A stretch of 64,000 bases of DNA from Ichthyophis bannanicus (taxonomy: Eukaryota > Chordata > Amphibia > Gymnophiona > Ichthyophiidae). Both the position numbers and the translations under genes were made by a program. Shown here in pieces: positions 1-9,300 of the stretch (position 1 is its first letter; every line of letters starts with the position of its first letter). The DNA lies in the NCBI GenBank assembly GCA_033557465.1, contig CM066035.1, positions 897,729,309 to 897,793,308 of the forward strand, in the 5' to 3' direction. A model generated the notes under the pieces. That model saw only the letters and a list, made by a program, of their open reading frames with translations. It was not told where the DNA came from and did no database searches.

Positions 1-350
1 CTTGGGCCGCCAGCTCGGCCGCCGCTCGGGTTGTGCCTGGAGGCCTCCAACCCGCAGCGAGCTTGGATCGTCCAGCGCAAATTGAACCAGGAGCAACCCC
101 CCCCCGCGGCTGCCGGAGCCTCCTCCCGGGACCCTGTCGGGACCCCTCGCACGTGGGTGAACTATGGGGGGCGGCCATTTTCCTGCTACCTCTTGCACGA
201 AGCCGTGCCCCCTCTGCCGGATTGGACCCGGCGCAGCGCCTGGCTCCACCTCTCCGCCGCAGCTTCATTGGCTGGTGTCACTTCAGGCCGGCCCACTCTG
301 CTCTGCGCCACTGGCTGGCGCCCTACATGATTGGAAAGCCTCCGGGCCTC

Positions 351-683
351 TCTCTGATCCCCTGCTGATGGCCCGTTCTCGGCGCGGAGGCGAGGATGGC
401 GCTGACACTCTCTTACCGGTGCAGAAAATCCCCACACAAGCAGAAGGGTAGCATCCGGAATCTACAGCCTCGTTGCTGTTGGCTGCAGCCTCGACGGACG
501 GCACCGCAATCGGCCAGCATTTCGCCTTCGTCCCAGCCCCAGCCTTGATCGCTGCTGGCCCCCGCCGGTCCAAGCCCAGGGGAGGAGGGGCCGCACTCTT
601 ATCCCATTGCTGACGGCCCGCTTTCGGCGCAGAGGCGAGGATGGCGCTGACGCTCTCTGCACCGGCGCAGGGAATCCCGAGCA
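351..683. repeat. Diverged direct repeat pair, about 246 bp apart
   Basis: The stretch around 351-430 (CTGATGGCCCGTTCTCGGCG, then GAGGCGAGGATGGCGCTGAC) recurs at about 597-683 (CTGACGGCCCGCTTTCGGCG, then GAGGCGAGGATGGCGCTGAC), each followed by a similar CCGG-GCAG-AATCCC block. It looks like an old tandem duplication of a GC-rich unit, perhaps the 5' end of a retroelement. No coding role seen. Confidence 0.6.
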
Positions 684-760
684 GCGGTGTAGCACAATGG
701 TTCTGACCATGATGCAGGGGCCGTGTGTTCCATCCACCTCCGTACCTAATGAAGAAGGCT
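680..760 (+). repeat. Degenerate tRNA-like SINE unit
   Basis: TGTAGCACAATGG at about 688-701 resembles a Pol III A box. The B-box position is poor (GTGTTCCATCC). The following AAGAAGGCTGGC resembles the sequence after the unit at 3283-3385, suggesting the same family. Confidence 0.35.
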
Positions 761-1029
761 GGCGGGGGCACTACCTGCCCAGAAGCGGAAAGGGTAGTGC
801 TATTTCACTCGGGAACAACTTGCCACTGGCATTTCACATTCTCACAGTGGGTATCTCTCACGAACCCTTGCACAGCGCGGAGCATCCTTGCTGAGCCTCC
901 TTTCACATTCTTCTTCACCTGTTAGAGCTACTCGCTGTGCCTGCGAAATCCACACCCAAATCCAGGTAGCTTATCTCAGGTGTCCCTGGCCGGTATGCCT
1001 TACAGGTCCCTACGTGAAGAACGGACATT

Positions 1030-1270
1030 ACAGTGGCCACAGTGTGGTGCAGCGGACACAACCAGTGCATTTAGGACCAGAAGGTCAGAGTTTCAAATCC
1101 CGGCTGGGGCTCCTGCCAACCCAGCCCCCTTAATTTGTGCCCGTCAGCAAGCCACTTAATCCTCCATTGCCTCGGAAGAGAGGTCTGGCAATCTACTCCG
1201 GTGACACTGCCAAGAAAACCCAGGAGCTTATGGGTTGCAAGGAGTCAGCACTGCCTCAAAGGCACACGTT
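1030..1270 (+). repeat. tRNA-derived SINE-like element
   Basis: An A-box-like TGGTGCAGCGG lies at 1045-1055 and a B-box-like GAGTTTCAAATCCC at 1088-1101. The sequence goes on with AGCAAGCCACTTAATCCTCC and CATTGCCTCGG, matching the body of the SINE at 5367-5605. Two more copies of the same head lie at 2675-2765 and 3399-3490. The cloverleaf is too degenerate for a functional tRNA. Confidence 0.5.
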
Positions 1271-1317
1271 GCTTACATTGACCAATGGAAGCAGTTAGCC
1301 AAGCTACCCGCTGAAAA

Positions 1318-1395
1318 GGAAAGGTGTAGCTCAATGGCTAATGCATTGACTGTTGAACCAGAGGCATGACTTCAATTCCCCAGTGGGGTCACTGA
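1318..1395 (+). repeat. Degenerate tRNA-like unit
   Basis: GTGTAGCTCAATGGCTAA at 1324-1341 (A-box-like) is followed 30 bp later by GACTTCAATTCCCC (B-box-like, 1368-1381). The spacing fits a tRNA-derived head. No stable acceptor stem was seen. Confidence 0.4.
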
Positions 1396-1479
1396 GTAAG
1401 GCTGTCTGCTGCTTTCTCCCATATGAGGTATGAGGTCACCTTAAGGAAGCAGAGTCCCTCTACCCCTAGGATTACAGCT

Positions 1480-1565
1480 CAGAGCTGTAGCACAACGATG
1501 GTATAGGGTGTGGGAGTTCAATCCCCATGTAGGTCCAAGGAATAAACCTGGCTGAGACATCACCT
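1480..1565 (+). repeat. Degenerate tRNA-like unit
   Basis: GCTGTAGCACAACGATGG (1484-1501) and GAGTTCAATCCCC (1514-1526) resemble A and B boxes. The tail AATAAACCTGGCTGAGACAT resembles the tail of the unit at 3283-3385 (AAGGCTGGCTGAGGCAT), so both probably come from one SINE family. Confidence 0.4.
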
Positions 1566-2292
1566 TCATGGTTCAGGACACTCAGCATGCTCTGGGGCTC
1601 ACATTGGACCTTTCAAATCACGCTTGTCCCTCAGCCAGCTCAAACCCAGAAAGTGAGCAGCAGACTGAGAATAGGTCCAGGTCCCTTCCAGCGAAGGAAC
1701 AGATCCTCCCATGCCTATCACGGCTCATCGACAATGACGTTTCTTTGTTGTCTTTTTGGGACCCTGCGCTAAAACCAGTAGCAAATATGATACCGGCCAC
1801 ACATGCTGGCGTGAGCCAGCACGGCGCAGGGGTTTTACCATTGTACATCCACCGGGATCTCCCTTCATCCAGCATGACAGCCCAGCTGCATGCTCGGCCC
1901 CTTGCACCATACCTCCACTACCAGTGGAGGAGCGGCCTAGTGCTTGGCACATCCTTTTGTCTCCGACAGGTAGACCTTGAGTAGTCTACATCAGGGTCTC
2001 TTACTGCCAAGGGACCAGGTGTCCTGCCATCCCTGCTATTAGAAGGTCTGAGCTTCTCTCCGCAGGCAAGGATAACAAGAGGGAGTGTAAGACACATGCA
2101 AGACTGGCCAAGCCACAGTCCATCAAGTCCACATCACCAGCATGGTCGCTTCACAAGCAGTATGAAGCTGCTAGGATGCCCGTCAGGGAGCTATGTCATC
2201 TCCAGGGCCCTAGCGTGGGCCCAACACCTTCTGACCCATGACTGTGGCTCCTTCCCTATGCGACAAGCTACCACTTCGCAAAGAGGGAGGTG

Positions 2293-2410
2293 ATAGGGCA
2301 CAAACTGTGCCATTAACCACTATGGATCTCCTCACTGGAGACACGTTTGGCCTAGGGCGCAAACTGTGCCATTAACCACTATGGATCTCCTCACTGGAGA
2401 CACGTTTGGC
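2293..2410. repeat. 59-bp tandem duplication, two copies
   Basis: The unit around GCACAAACTGTGCCATTAAC, then CACTATGGATCTCCTCACTG, is present twice head to tail with a period of 59 bp and only a few differences. It lies in non-coding sequence. The high identity suggests a recent local duplication. Confidence 0.85.
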
Positions 2411-2674
2411 CGGGGGCCTCCTCCAGTTGACAACCTGACTGACCAAGGGCCACCCCCGGAGTGACAACAGCGCGGTACAGTATGTACAGGCCAGTGCATT
2501 CAGGCAGCCTCAGCTGTGGCTCCCTCCTACCCAGGCCCCCTACCTTTCATCAAAGGCTCTCACCACTGGAGGATTTCACTAGGGCTCTCAGCGCCGGAGG
2601 CTCTCTCCCCCTTGACTGAACGACAGCCTCCTTTACACAATGTGGCCACTCCAGGGCCTGGAAATAGCATTGGC

Positions 2675-2765
2675 AACACGATGGTGCAGTGCACACAGAC
2701 AGTGTGTGCAAGAACAGAAGGTCACAGGTTCAAAGCCCAGCGGGGGCTACTGCCAATCCAGTCCA
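2675..2765 (+). repeat. tRNA-derived SINE head
   Basis: ATGGTGCAGTGCAC (2681-2694) and AGGTTCAAAGCCC (2726-2738) match the A- and B-box areas of the units at 1030 and 3399. All three share the order GTGCAG..CA..CAG, AGAAGGTCA and then the B box. Degenerate Pol III head, no functional tRNA. Confidence 0.45.
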
Positions 2766-3282
2766 CATATTTTATGCCGGCAGGTAATCAATAAGTCACA
2801 ATGACCACCCGGACCAAGCGAAAACTAGCCCACAATGAGAAACACTTGGTCGGTCATGCCAAGCCAACGCGTCTTCAGTATGACGCCGTGCACATGGCTA
2901 GTGTATCCTGGTACAATGCAATCCCCGCCATTGCCTATCGACAAGGCTTGGCCAACCTAACATCGCTCGGGACAACGATTAGGGCATTCCCTAAAGGGGG
3001 CACGAGCCTAGTGGTTCGGATCATGAGTCGTGCAACAAGGGCTAAGATCACTGCATCTTGCCTTAAGTGGAAAAGTCACTTGCTACATGCATCAGCAAAT
3101 GCATACAACAGCATTTGCACCAATAAGCCATTCGGTCTTCTTCCTCCTCTACTCTCTCCACACACGGTCTTGTACTGACAACCCTAGGCCTACCGACAGA
3201 AGGCCGGCACTGGTCTGAGTGACGCTTCGGTTGCACCAACTGGACTCCCCCCACGAGCCTTCCGATGCCTCGCCTCTACTAA

Positions 3283-3385
3283 ACAGAACCACAGCACAAT
3301 GGTTAAGACACTCCCCAATGGTGCAGGGATCAAGGGTTCAATCCCCCACAATGCCCAATGAACAAGGCTGGCTGAGGCATTACAT
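3283..3385 (+). repeat. tRNA-like SINE unit
   Basis: CAGCACAATGGTT (about 3292-3304) and GGGTTCAATCCCC (3334-3346) are good A- and B-box matches, followed by AAGGCTGGCTGAGGCATTAC. A second head of a different tRNA-like family begins immediately after it at 3399. Confidence 0.45.
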
Positions 3386-3398
3386 ATTATCTGGGATG

Positions 3399-3490
3399 GC
3401 ACCGCGGTGGGGCAGTGCACACCGACAGTGTGTTCAGAAGCAGAGGGTCACAGGTTCAAGTCCCAGCCATGATCCCTGACATCCCAGTCC
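3399..3490 (+). repeat. tRNA-derived SINE head
   Basis: GGTGGGGCAGTGCAC (3406-3420) followed by CAGGTTCAAGTCCC (3451-3464), the best B box in this cluster. Same family as 1030 and 2675. It directly follows another tRNA-like unit, forming a tandem pair. Confidence 0.5.
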
Positions 3491-4975
3491 CCGCAGTGCA
3501 AGGAGAGCCTGTCAGGGAGAGCTACATGTCTCAGGAGGGACCTAAATAAGAGTTAACCTGCCTCAGCCTCGGTAGCTCAGCATCCTCCTCATCCAGCCAA
3601 TGCGGGAGCAATGCCTGCCCATGTTACTGCCGAAATGAAATTGCATTGCTACGCGCCATCAGGTCGCTATCACCCCTTGGCGACCCTCTAGATGGTTGTC
3701 CAAATTCGTATTCTGTCCCCTGCCGGGCTGCTCATTGTGACAGTCAGGCAACCCCGGCTACTGTGATCCCTTCTGCGCTAGCCTATCTGCGGGACGATCA
3801 CCCACCCAGAGTCCGGTTGAGCCTAACCCTTGACACTCACCCGACGTGCAGTCCTCCTGAATCGAGCTACCTCCACGCTTCCTGGGAGGAACGGAGCCCC
3901 ACGTAAACAGAATAACGCACGGCCCATGTTAACACACCAGTGTCAACAGACCTAACCCTGTTCCCTTCTTCATAGGACTTCCACTTCCCCAGGAGGCCCT
4001 GTCCGTAACTAACTACAGCACCTCCGGCATAGACCAGACAGGAACCTCAGCCAGGCAGGAAACTCATGCTCTGGCTTCAGCATCAACACCTTCCCCCTCA
4101 TGTATACCGTGCCAAGGACTAGAATTGTGTAAACGCCTCACGGCCTTCTGACAGCACCGCTACCTCAGTTGCTGCTTCGGCCGAGCAATCTGGCCACGGA
4201 GCAGATGCCAGCAGCGATGCGCAAGCATGCAGGGAGTGGGATATGCACCCTGAAGGCAGCTTTGATGGAGTTCAGCCGTGCACATTATTCTGTACCAACA
4301 GTGGCCAATTGGCCATATCTCTCGATTCCTCTGTTATCCCGCTTTTATCGGTTCAAGTGTCTCTCCAAAAAAAAAAAAAAGGGGGGGGGCAAGCCCCTCT
4401 TCCCAACAATATATCAATGCTCCATTCTTGCACCACATGCATGGCCAACTATTGCAATCCGCTACGCAGGGATATCGATGCCTGTGTTCCTGCATTACGG
4501 GAACTGCTACTGTGATGTACCTACATCAGTCACTGCACAGGCGTGCCTTGTTATCGGACCCTCTGCACATGTGTGCATCGCGCACGGCAATAGTGAGCCC
4601 TGTGTGCTTCGCGACAGCGGTGACCCCGTACCGCACCTCTTGCTCCGTGACTACGGTGAATACCTCACCACTGTTGCTCGATGGCTACTATTGCTCGAGG
4701 GTTGGATTCCGCACTCTGCTGCTCAATGTGCTTACATCTCTCTTACCAAACCGGTATACCTTGTAGCCCTCTGCACATATGTGCATCGTGACGGCAAACC
4801 CAAACGGGAAGAACCTCTCAAATTCCCCCCTCACAGCACTGCTACTGGAAAGGCGCGCAGCGCCACTGCGGCCTGACAGGTCCTGTCGCAACCTGCTCCA
4901 CAAAGGCAAATTCTGCCTGAGGGAGTGTCTCGGCATTTCCCCATCCACCACAGCAAGTGGCAGCTTGGGAGGCAC

Positions 4976-5340
4976 CAGGTGTGGCTGACTCATCCTGCTT
5001 GTCCTAGGAGAAAACTGAGTTACTTACCTGTAACTGGAGTTCTCCGGGGACAGCAGGATAAGTCAGCCACACATACCCGCCCACCTCCCCTGGGATGGGG
5101 TCTGCCTCCGTCCGGGTGCCCGCCTCCTAGCGGCAAAAGGCTCAGCTAGTGACGAACTGGCTAGCCAGGGGCGGGCAGGGGGGTGGGGCCAAGTGGCCCA
5201 TGCTCAGAAGGGCAAAGCCCTTCTGAGCTATGGAGAGTATGGAGAGTACTTCCGTCTCGGCTCCATCGGATGACATCACCACCAGGTGTGGCTGACTTAT
5301 CCTGCTGTCCCCGGAGAACTCCAGTTACAGGTAAGTAACT
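4976..5340. mobile_element. Palindromic MITE-like element with perfect 55-bp inverted arms
   Basis: The arm 5018-5072 and its exact reverse complement at 5286-5340 flank a 213-bp GC-rich centre. The right arm ends CAGTTACAGGTAAGTAACT. Just left of the left arm, 4976-5013 holds a diverged copy of the right arm's inner part, so the left side is itself a hairpin. This geometry fits a non-autonomous foldback or MITE family. No coding capacity and no clear target duplication were seen, so the superfamily is unassigned. Confidence 0.75.
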
Positions 5341-5366
5341 CCGTTAATCCATTTGCAGAACATTCT

Positions 5367-5605
5367 TGTCTTGTTGCTTGTGAAACTAGTGGTTAGAGCA
5401 CTGACTTGGGAACCAAGAGATCAGGGTTCGATTCCCACTAGCACCTCTTGTGGCCTTGGGCAAGTCACTTAACCCTCCATTGCCCCAGAAAAATCCAAGT
5501 TATCAATGTCCCTGTTTAGAGTACATTATTACCAAGTTTAAGTTACAATGTAAACCTTTTTGAAACGATAAAGCAGTATACAAAAATCTCTTAAATAAAT
5601 AAATG
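5367..5605 (+). mobile_element. tRNA-derived SINE, full length
   Basis: A Pol III head (GTGGTTAGAGCACTG A box near 5387; GGTTCGATTCCC B box near 5425) is followed by CTTGGGCAAGTCACTTAACC, a conserved body, and a (TAAA)n tail at about 5592-5604. A reverse copy of the same family lies at 49236-49490. The last 60 bases resemble L2 LINE tails in this window, suggesting mobilisation by the L2 machinery. Confidence 0.8.
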
Positions 5606-5639
5606 ACTTCTGAGATTCCCTCTGGCTGCTGAGATCCTG

Positions 5640-5758
5640 GTCTCTAGTTGATGTGTCGTCTGTCTCAATTAAACTGTAAGCTCTTATGAGCAGGGACTGT
5701 CTCTTACATGTCTCTGTACAGCGCTGCATTCACCTTGTAGGGCTACACAAATAAGTAG
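5640..5758 (+). repeat. LINE-type 3' tail fragment
   Basis: AACTGTAAGCTCTTATGAGC through AGCGCTGCATTCACCTTGTA and TACACAAATAAGTAG is a dispersed 3' tail. A reverse copy lies at 31048-31145 (TAGCGCTGTACATTTACATG). Probably the end of an L2-like LINE or of a SINE that borrowed it. No coding sequence remains. Confidence 0.5.
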
Positions 5759-6074
5759 CAGGGGCCGCGGAAGGCCTTTTATTTTGTGGGGGCCCAAGCA
5801 CCTCCCTAACTCTGCCCCAAGATCGGATCCCCGTGGGCAGAACTGGAAGGGTCTTCGCCATGATCGTGGCTGGGAGGCAGCAGGCTGCCCACGGAGATCC
5901 CATACCCCATGGGCAGAAGAAGAGAAGCTGCAATCGTGCCAAAGACCCTTTCTGGTCTGCCCATGGGGATCCTGCCAGCAGACAGGAAGTGTCTTTGCCT
6001 GGGCAACCTGCCGCCTGCCATCACGATTTTTGGTGGGGCCAGAGCCCGTGTGGCCCACCCCTTTCCAACGCCTG
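5759..6074. mobile_element. hAT-like non-autonomous element
   Basis: Starts CAGGGGCCGCGGAAGG and ends CCCCTTTCCAACGCCTG, imperfect inverted ends typical of hAT MITEs. Flanks ATAAGTAG (left) and ATTAGTAG (right, one base away) look like an 8-bp target duplication with one change. An internal part (about 5901-5960) recurs at about 60240-60300, where an RTE element is inserted. No transposase. Confidence 0.55.
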
Positions 6075-6204
6075 TATTAGTAGAGTAGTAGAGATCCTTG
6101 TTCGGTTCACAGGACATGACCATCATTTTCTTGACTTGTCAGTAACTTCAGACCTCTGATATGCAGTTCTGATATGTTGATGACTTTGTCGTTACCTTTT
6201 CCAG

Positions 6205-6335
6205 GTAGCCTTTCTGTGCTGTTGAGATCAAAATGGGGTCCCATGAAAGAACCTACAATCAAATTTTATACTAAGCAAATTCTGGAAGGGTTAAACTATC
6301 TTCATGAGAATCAGATCGTCCACAGAGATATAAAG
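6205..6335 (+). CDS. MAP3K15: MAP3K15 exon 1 of window: kinase subdomains V-VIb
   Basis: The acceptor is CTTTTCCAG at 6196-6204; the exon starts with the last two bases of a Gly codon and ends after HRDIK. It encodes [12 protein letters not shown], the helix [10 protein letters not shown] and the catalytic-loop motif HRDIK, including the catalytic Asp. The donor is GTCAGA, a weak match to GTRAGT. The preceding exon, carrying the glycine loop and VAIK-like lysine, is not in this window, so it lies more than 6 kb upstream. Confidence 0.92.
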
Positions 6336-9300
6336 GTCAGAGTATTTTTCCGTTCAAATGTTGATATTTCAGCAGGAATTGCAGCTGTCGGTGTGTTTGC
6401 CAGGATGTCACAGAGACACAAGTACCGGCATTTTCAGTTGCAAAGTGCATGTTGTTATGTCTCGACAACACTGCAAGCTGTTTGCTTCAAGCTCTGGCCT
6501 GGTCACCTGTCACAGAAATGTTAACCAAGTCCTCCCAATTAAGATTGGTTTTAAGAAATGTTAATGATGTTTATTTGACGAAAGGTCAGATCCTCCTAAA
6601 CTCTGCAAGTGTGACTGTCATTTCAGACCTGGTGAGTCAGAATTTTACTTCAGTAGATGTCAGAGATGTAGTTATATAGCTTTATGGATGGTAAGTTGAA
6701 AGAAGACCACAAGTCCATCAAGATATAGTCAAACTTTTGCAGACTGGAGTGAAGGTTTAATATATTGTGATTCTGTGGGTTGACCTGGCTTTGTACTGAG
6801 GGATCTGATGTGAAATGCAAACCTGGTCAGGTTCTTCCCTTCAGGGGGTGATTTTGTTAACCTGTTAACTTACAGCGCAAAAGCAGTCCAGTGCCTCAGT
6901 TGCGGTGCTTAGCACCACAGTGTCAAAGTCGTGAATCTGATTCCTGGCTCAGGTCTTTTGTTTACCCCCACCCAGTCCACTGGGGATGCTGTGAAAGCAA
7001 CGCTCAATGCCCTGGGGGGAGGGGGACATGGAGAGGGAGTCCCAGTCATGTCACAATGGCACCATCTAGTGACCAAATTGAGAGCCCATAGACCCCTGGC
7101 TAAGGATTTTCACCTCAGTGACTGGGCTAGGTGAGTTGAGAAGCAACCAAAAATGAAACGTCTTAGTGTGTCTGTATTGCAGAAATTCACCTTGTGATGA
7201 GAGCTTCAGCTCAGTTTTCTAAATCAAATCCTTTTCTTTCTTTGCTTTGAGCTTGTTGAAACTAAGCTTGTTCAGCTCAGATATTCACCAAGGGTGAGAA
7301 GCAGCAGCTTGGCTTGAACCGAGCATTAATTTTGGGGGAGAGGAGGGGACAGAAGGGTTTCAAGAAAGTGACTGTATGCTATCATGATGGTCTTCTCACA
7401 GCACTGCCTTGTGGGAGGACCCGGTTTAGTTTATTAAAGGTCATTTTATTAGAAGACTTTCCTGATTGCCTTTCAAGCATACACATCAAAGCAGTTTAAA
7501 TTCTGAGAAAAAAGAACAGATGGGGGAAAAAGGCAGGGGAGGAAGGAAGAAAAGGGAGTAGGAAAAGATGCCGACGTTTTGACCCCGGTTTTAAACTTAG
7601 AGAGTGGAAGCTCACTCAGAAGGCAAGGAAGCTCGTAAGCTAAAGCAGTAGGACATCTATGTCCAGCCAATTTAGAGCAAGAGTCGGCCCACTCCGAAGA
7701 TGATCGTACTGGGAGTGGAAGTAGCAGCTAGGCCTGTTTGGGTTAAGAGCAGATCAATATTCAGGAGCGTCACAAGGCGTGAGAATTAAGAAGGTTATTT
7801 TCGAAGCCTCTCTACGTGTAAATAGATGCAGTTACACGTGTAGATCACATACTCGTGTAGCTAGTGATCGTCAGAAAGCAAATATTTACAATACATGTGG
7901 AGAGACAACATGCAGATTCCAGTGGGCATGTCTGGGGCACAGCTGAGATGGGCCAAATATTTGCATGTGTCTTCCCCATCGTACAATGGGAATACATGTA
8001 AATGGAAAAAAAAATCCGTGTTAGCTTTTTCATCTGCCACAAGGTATACACAAGCAGTTCATTCCTGGGGTGCAAACAGAGGGCGGGGCAGACCTTTGCC
8101 AACACCCCCATTCCTCATCTCAACACCCTCTCCCCAGAGCACCCCAAAGCACATCTAAACCCCTTGTAACCCTCCCAACAGCAGTCCCTCAAACCTCTAC
8201 ACCCGCTGACATTAGCCATAATACCCCTAACCCCCAAAATCCCTCCCAACAAAAGCCATAGTACCCTTCACCCCACCCGTCACCCCATGACATCAGTCAT
8301 AGCAGCCCCGACATAAATCAACACCCAGAGATCTTTGGTATTCCAGAAGGATCTAAAGGAAGGGATTTGCTTAAGATCAGTGAAGGTGCTACTAGGGTTG
8401 GATGAAATCCGTTTCTCAGGTGAAAATTGTGAATCAAGCAGATAGCTCAAGATCATACAAGAGTCGTAGTTTAATCCAAACGAATGACAAGACAGGTTTG
8501 ATTCACAGTGAAATTGATTGAGAGCGAGAGAAGGAAGTAGGAATATCAGCTGCCACATAGTGCGATACCTTAGTGGTCAGTATTGTGCCTGCGCACCAGG
8601 TTCCCAAGGAAGCCCTGGGTGGAAGGTCTGAAAATGAAAGCAACTCCTGGGATCAGAATAATAGTTAAACAGAAAAGAAAATTGTGGTTGGAAGCAGATT
8701 TGTCCTGGCAGTCCTACAGCAGGCAGGCACGTGTACTGGAAACCAGGCACCTGATTTTCCCAGAGGGAGTTTGCGCAGTGCAGACATTCATGGATGCTGC
8801 AGGCTTTTGATAGCAGCAGATGGTTGCCTCCGGGTACCTATATGTGCACATATTGGGGATGATAAGGATACTGTGCATTTGGCTGGCTGCCTCCCTGACA
8901 ATACTGCTGCCCCGTCCTCGACTATAGGACATTTAAAGCAGCCAGCGCCAGGAAACAAACTATTCTTAATAAGTAAAAACTATTGAAATGGTACAGCGCT
9001 GTACTGCTGACCTGCTAGTTTGTCATGTTTGCACAGAGAACGTTTACAGAGGTTAAATTTCAGAGTAATTTGCACAGGTGCTTACATATTACCTGGCTTA
9101 AACATTATCCCCTCAGAATGCCTAAAGGCACGCACCAGCTTTCAGAGCACACTATATTAACTGAGTTACAAGGACACCTTCCCCAAGGGAAGGGCAAGTG
9201 TGTGTGGTGAGTGCAGTGCATATAATTAGCATTTTCAAAATTAGTTATGCAGTTTTACTCTCCAGTTAGCTGCTCCAGGAAATAGCGGATGAAAAGTAAC

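Larger units (their letters stand above)
1..4975. other. Gene-free 5' segment with scattered degenerate repeats
   Basis: No exon, transposon protein or long conserved frame was recognised. The segment is more GC-rich than the introns downstream and contains several tRNA-like units, a 59-bp tandem duplication and a diverged pair of about 85-bp direct repeats (all listed separately). Open frames such as 4169-4876 and 1568-1984 have no recognisable protein features. An A-run/G-run block lies at 4367-4389. It may be upstream MAP3K15 intron, because the previous kinase exon is absent from the window. Confidence 0.6.

Noticed and set aside
1568..1984. Open frame of 138 codons
   Set aside because: No domain or homologous neighbour; frames on both strands are equally open in this GC-rich part.
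688..3465. Possible functional tRNA genes
   Set aside because: A and B boxes are degenerate and no complete cloverleaf with paired acceptor stem could be drawn; SINE heads are the better reading.
4169..4876. Open frame of 235 codons
   Set aside because: No recognisable domain; it includes a Lys run from the A tract at 4367-4380 and overlaps other frames of similar length. Chance frame.
1..6204. Search for the MAP3K15 kinase N-lobe exon (glycine loop, catalytic Lys)
   Set aside because: No frame resembling it was found on the plus strand; it must lie upstream of the window.
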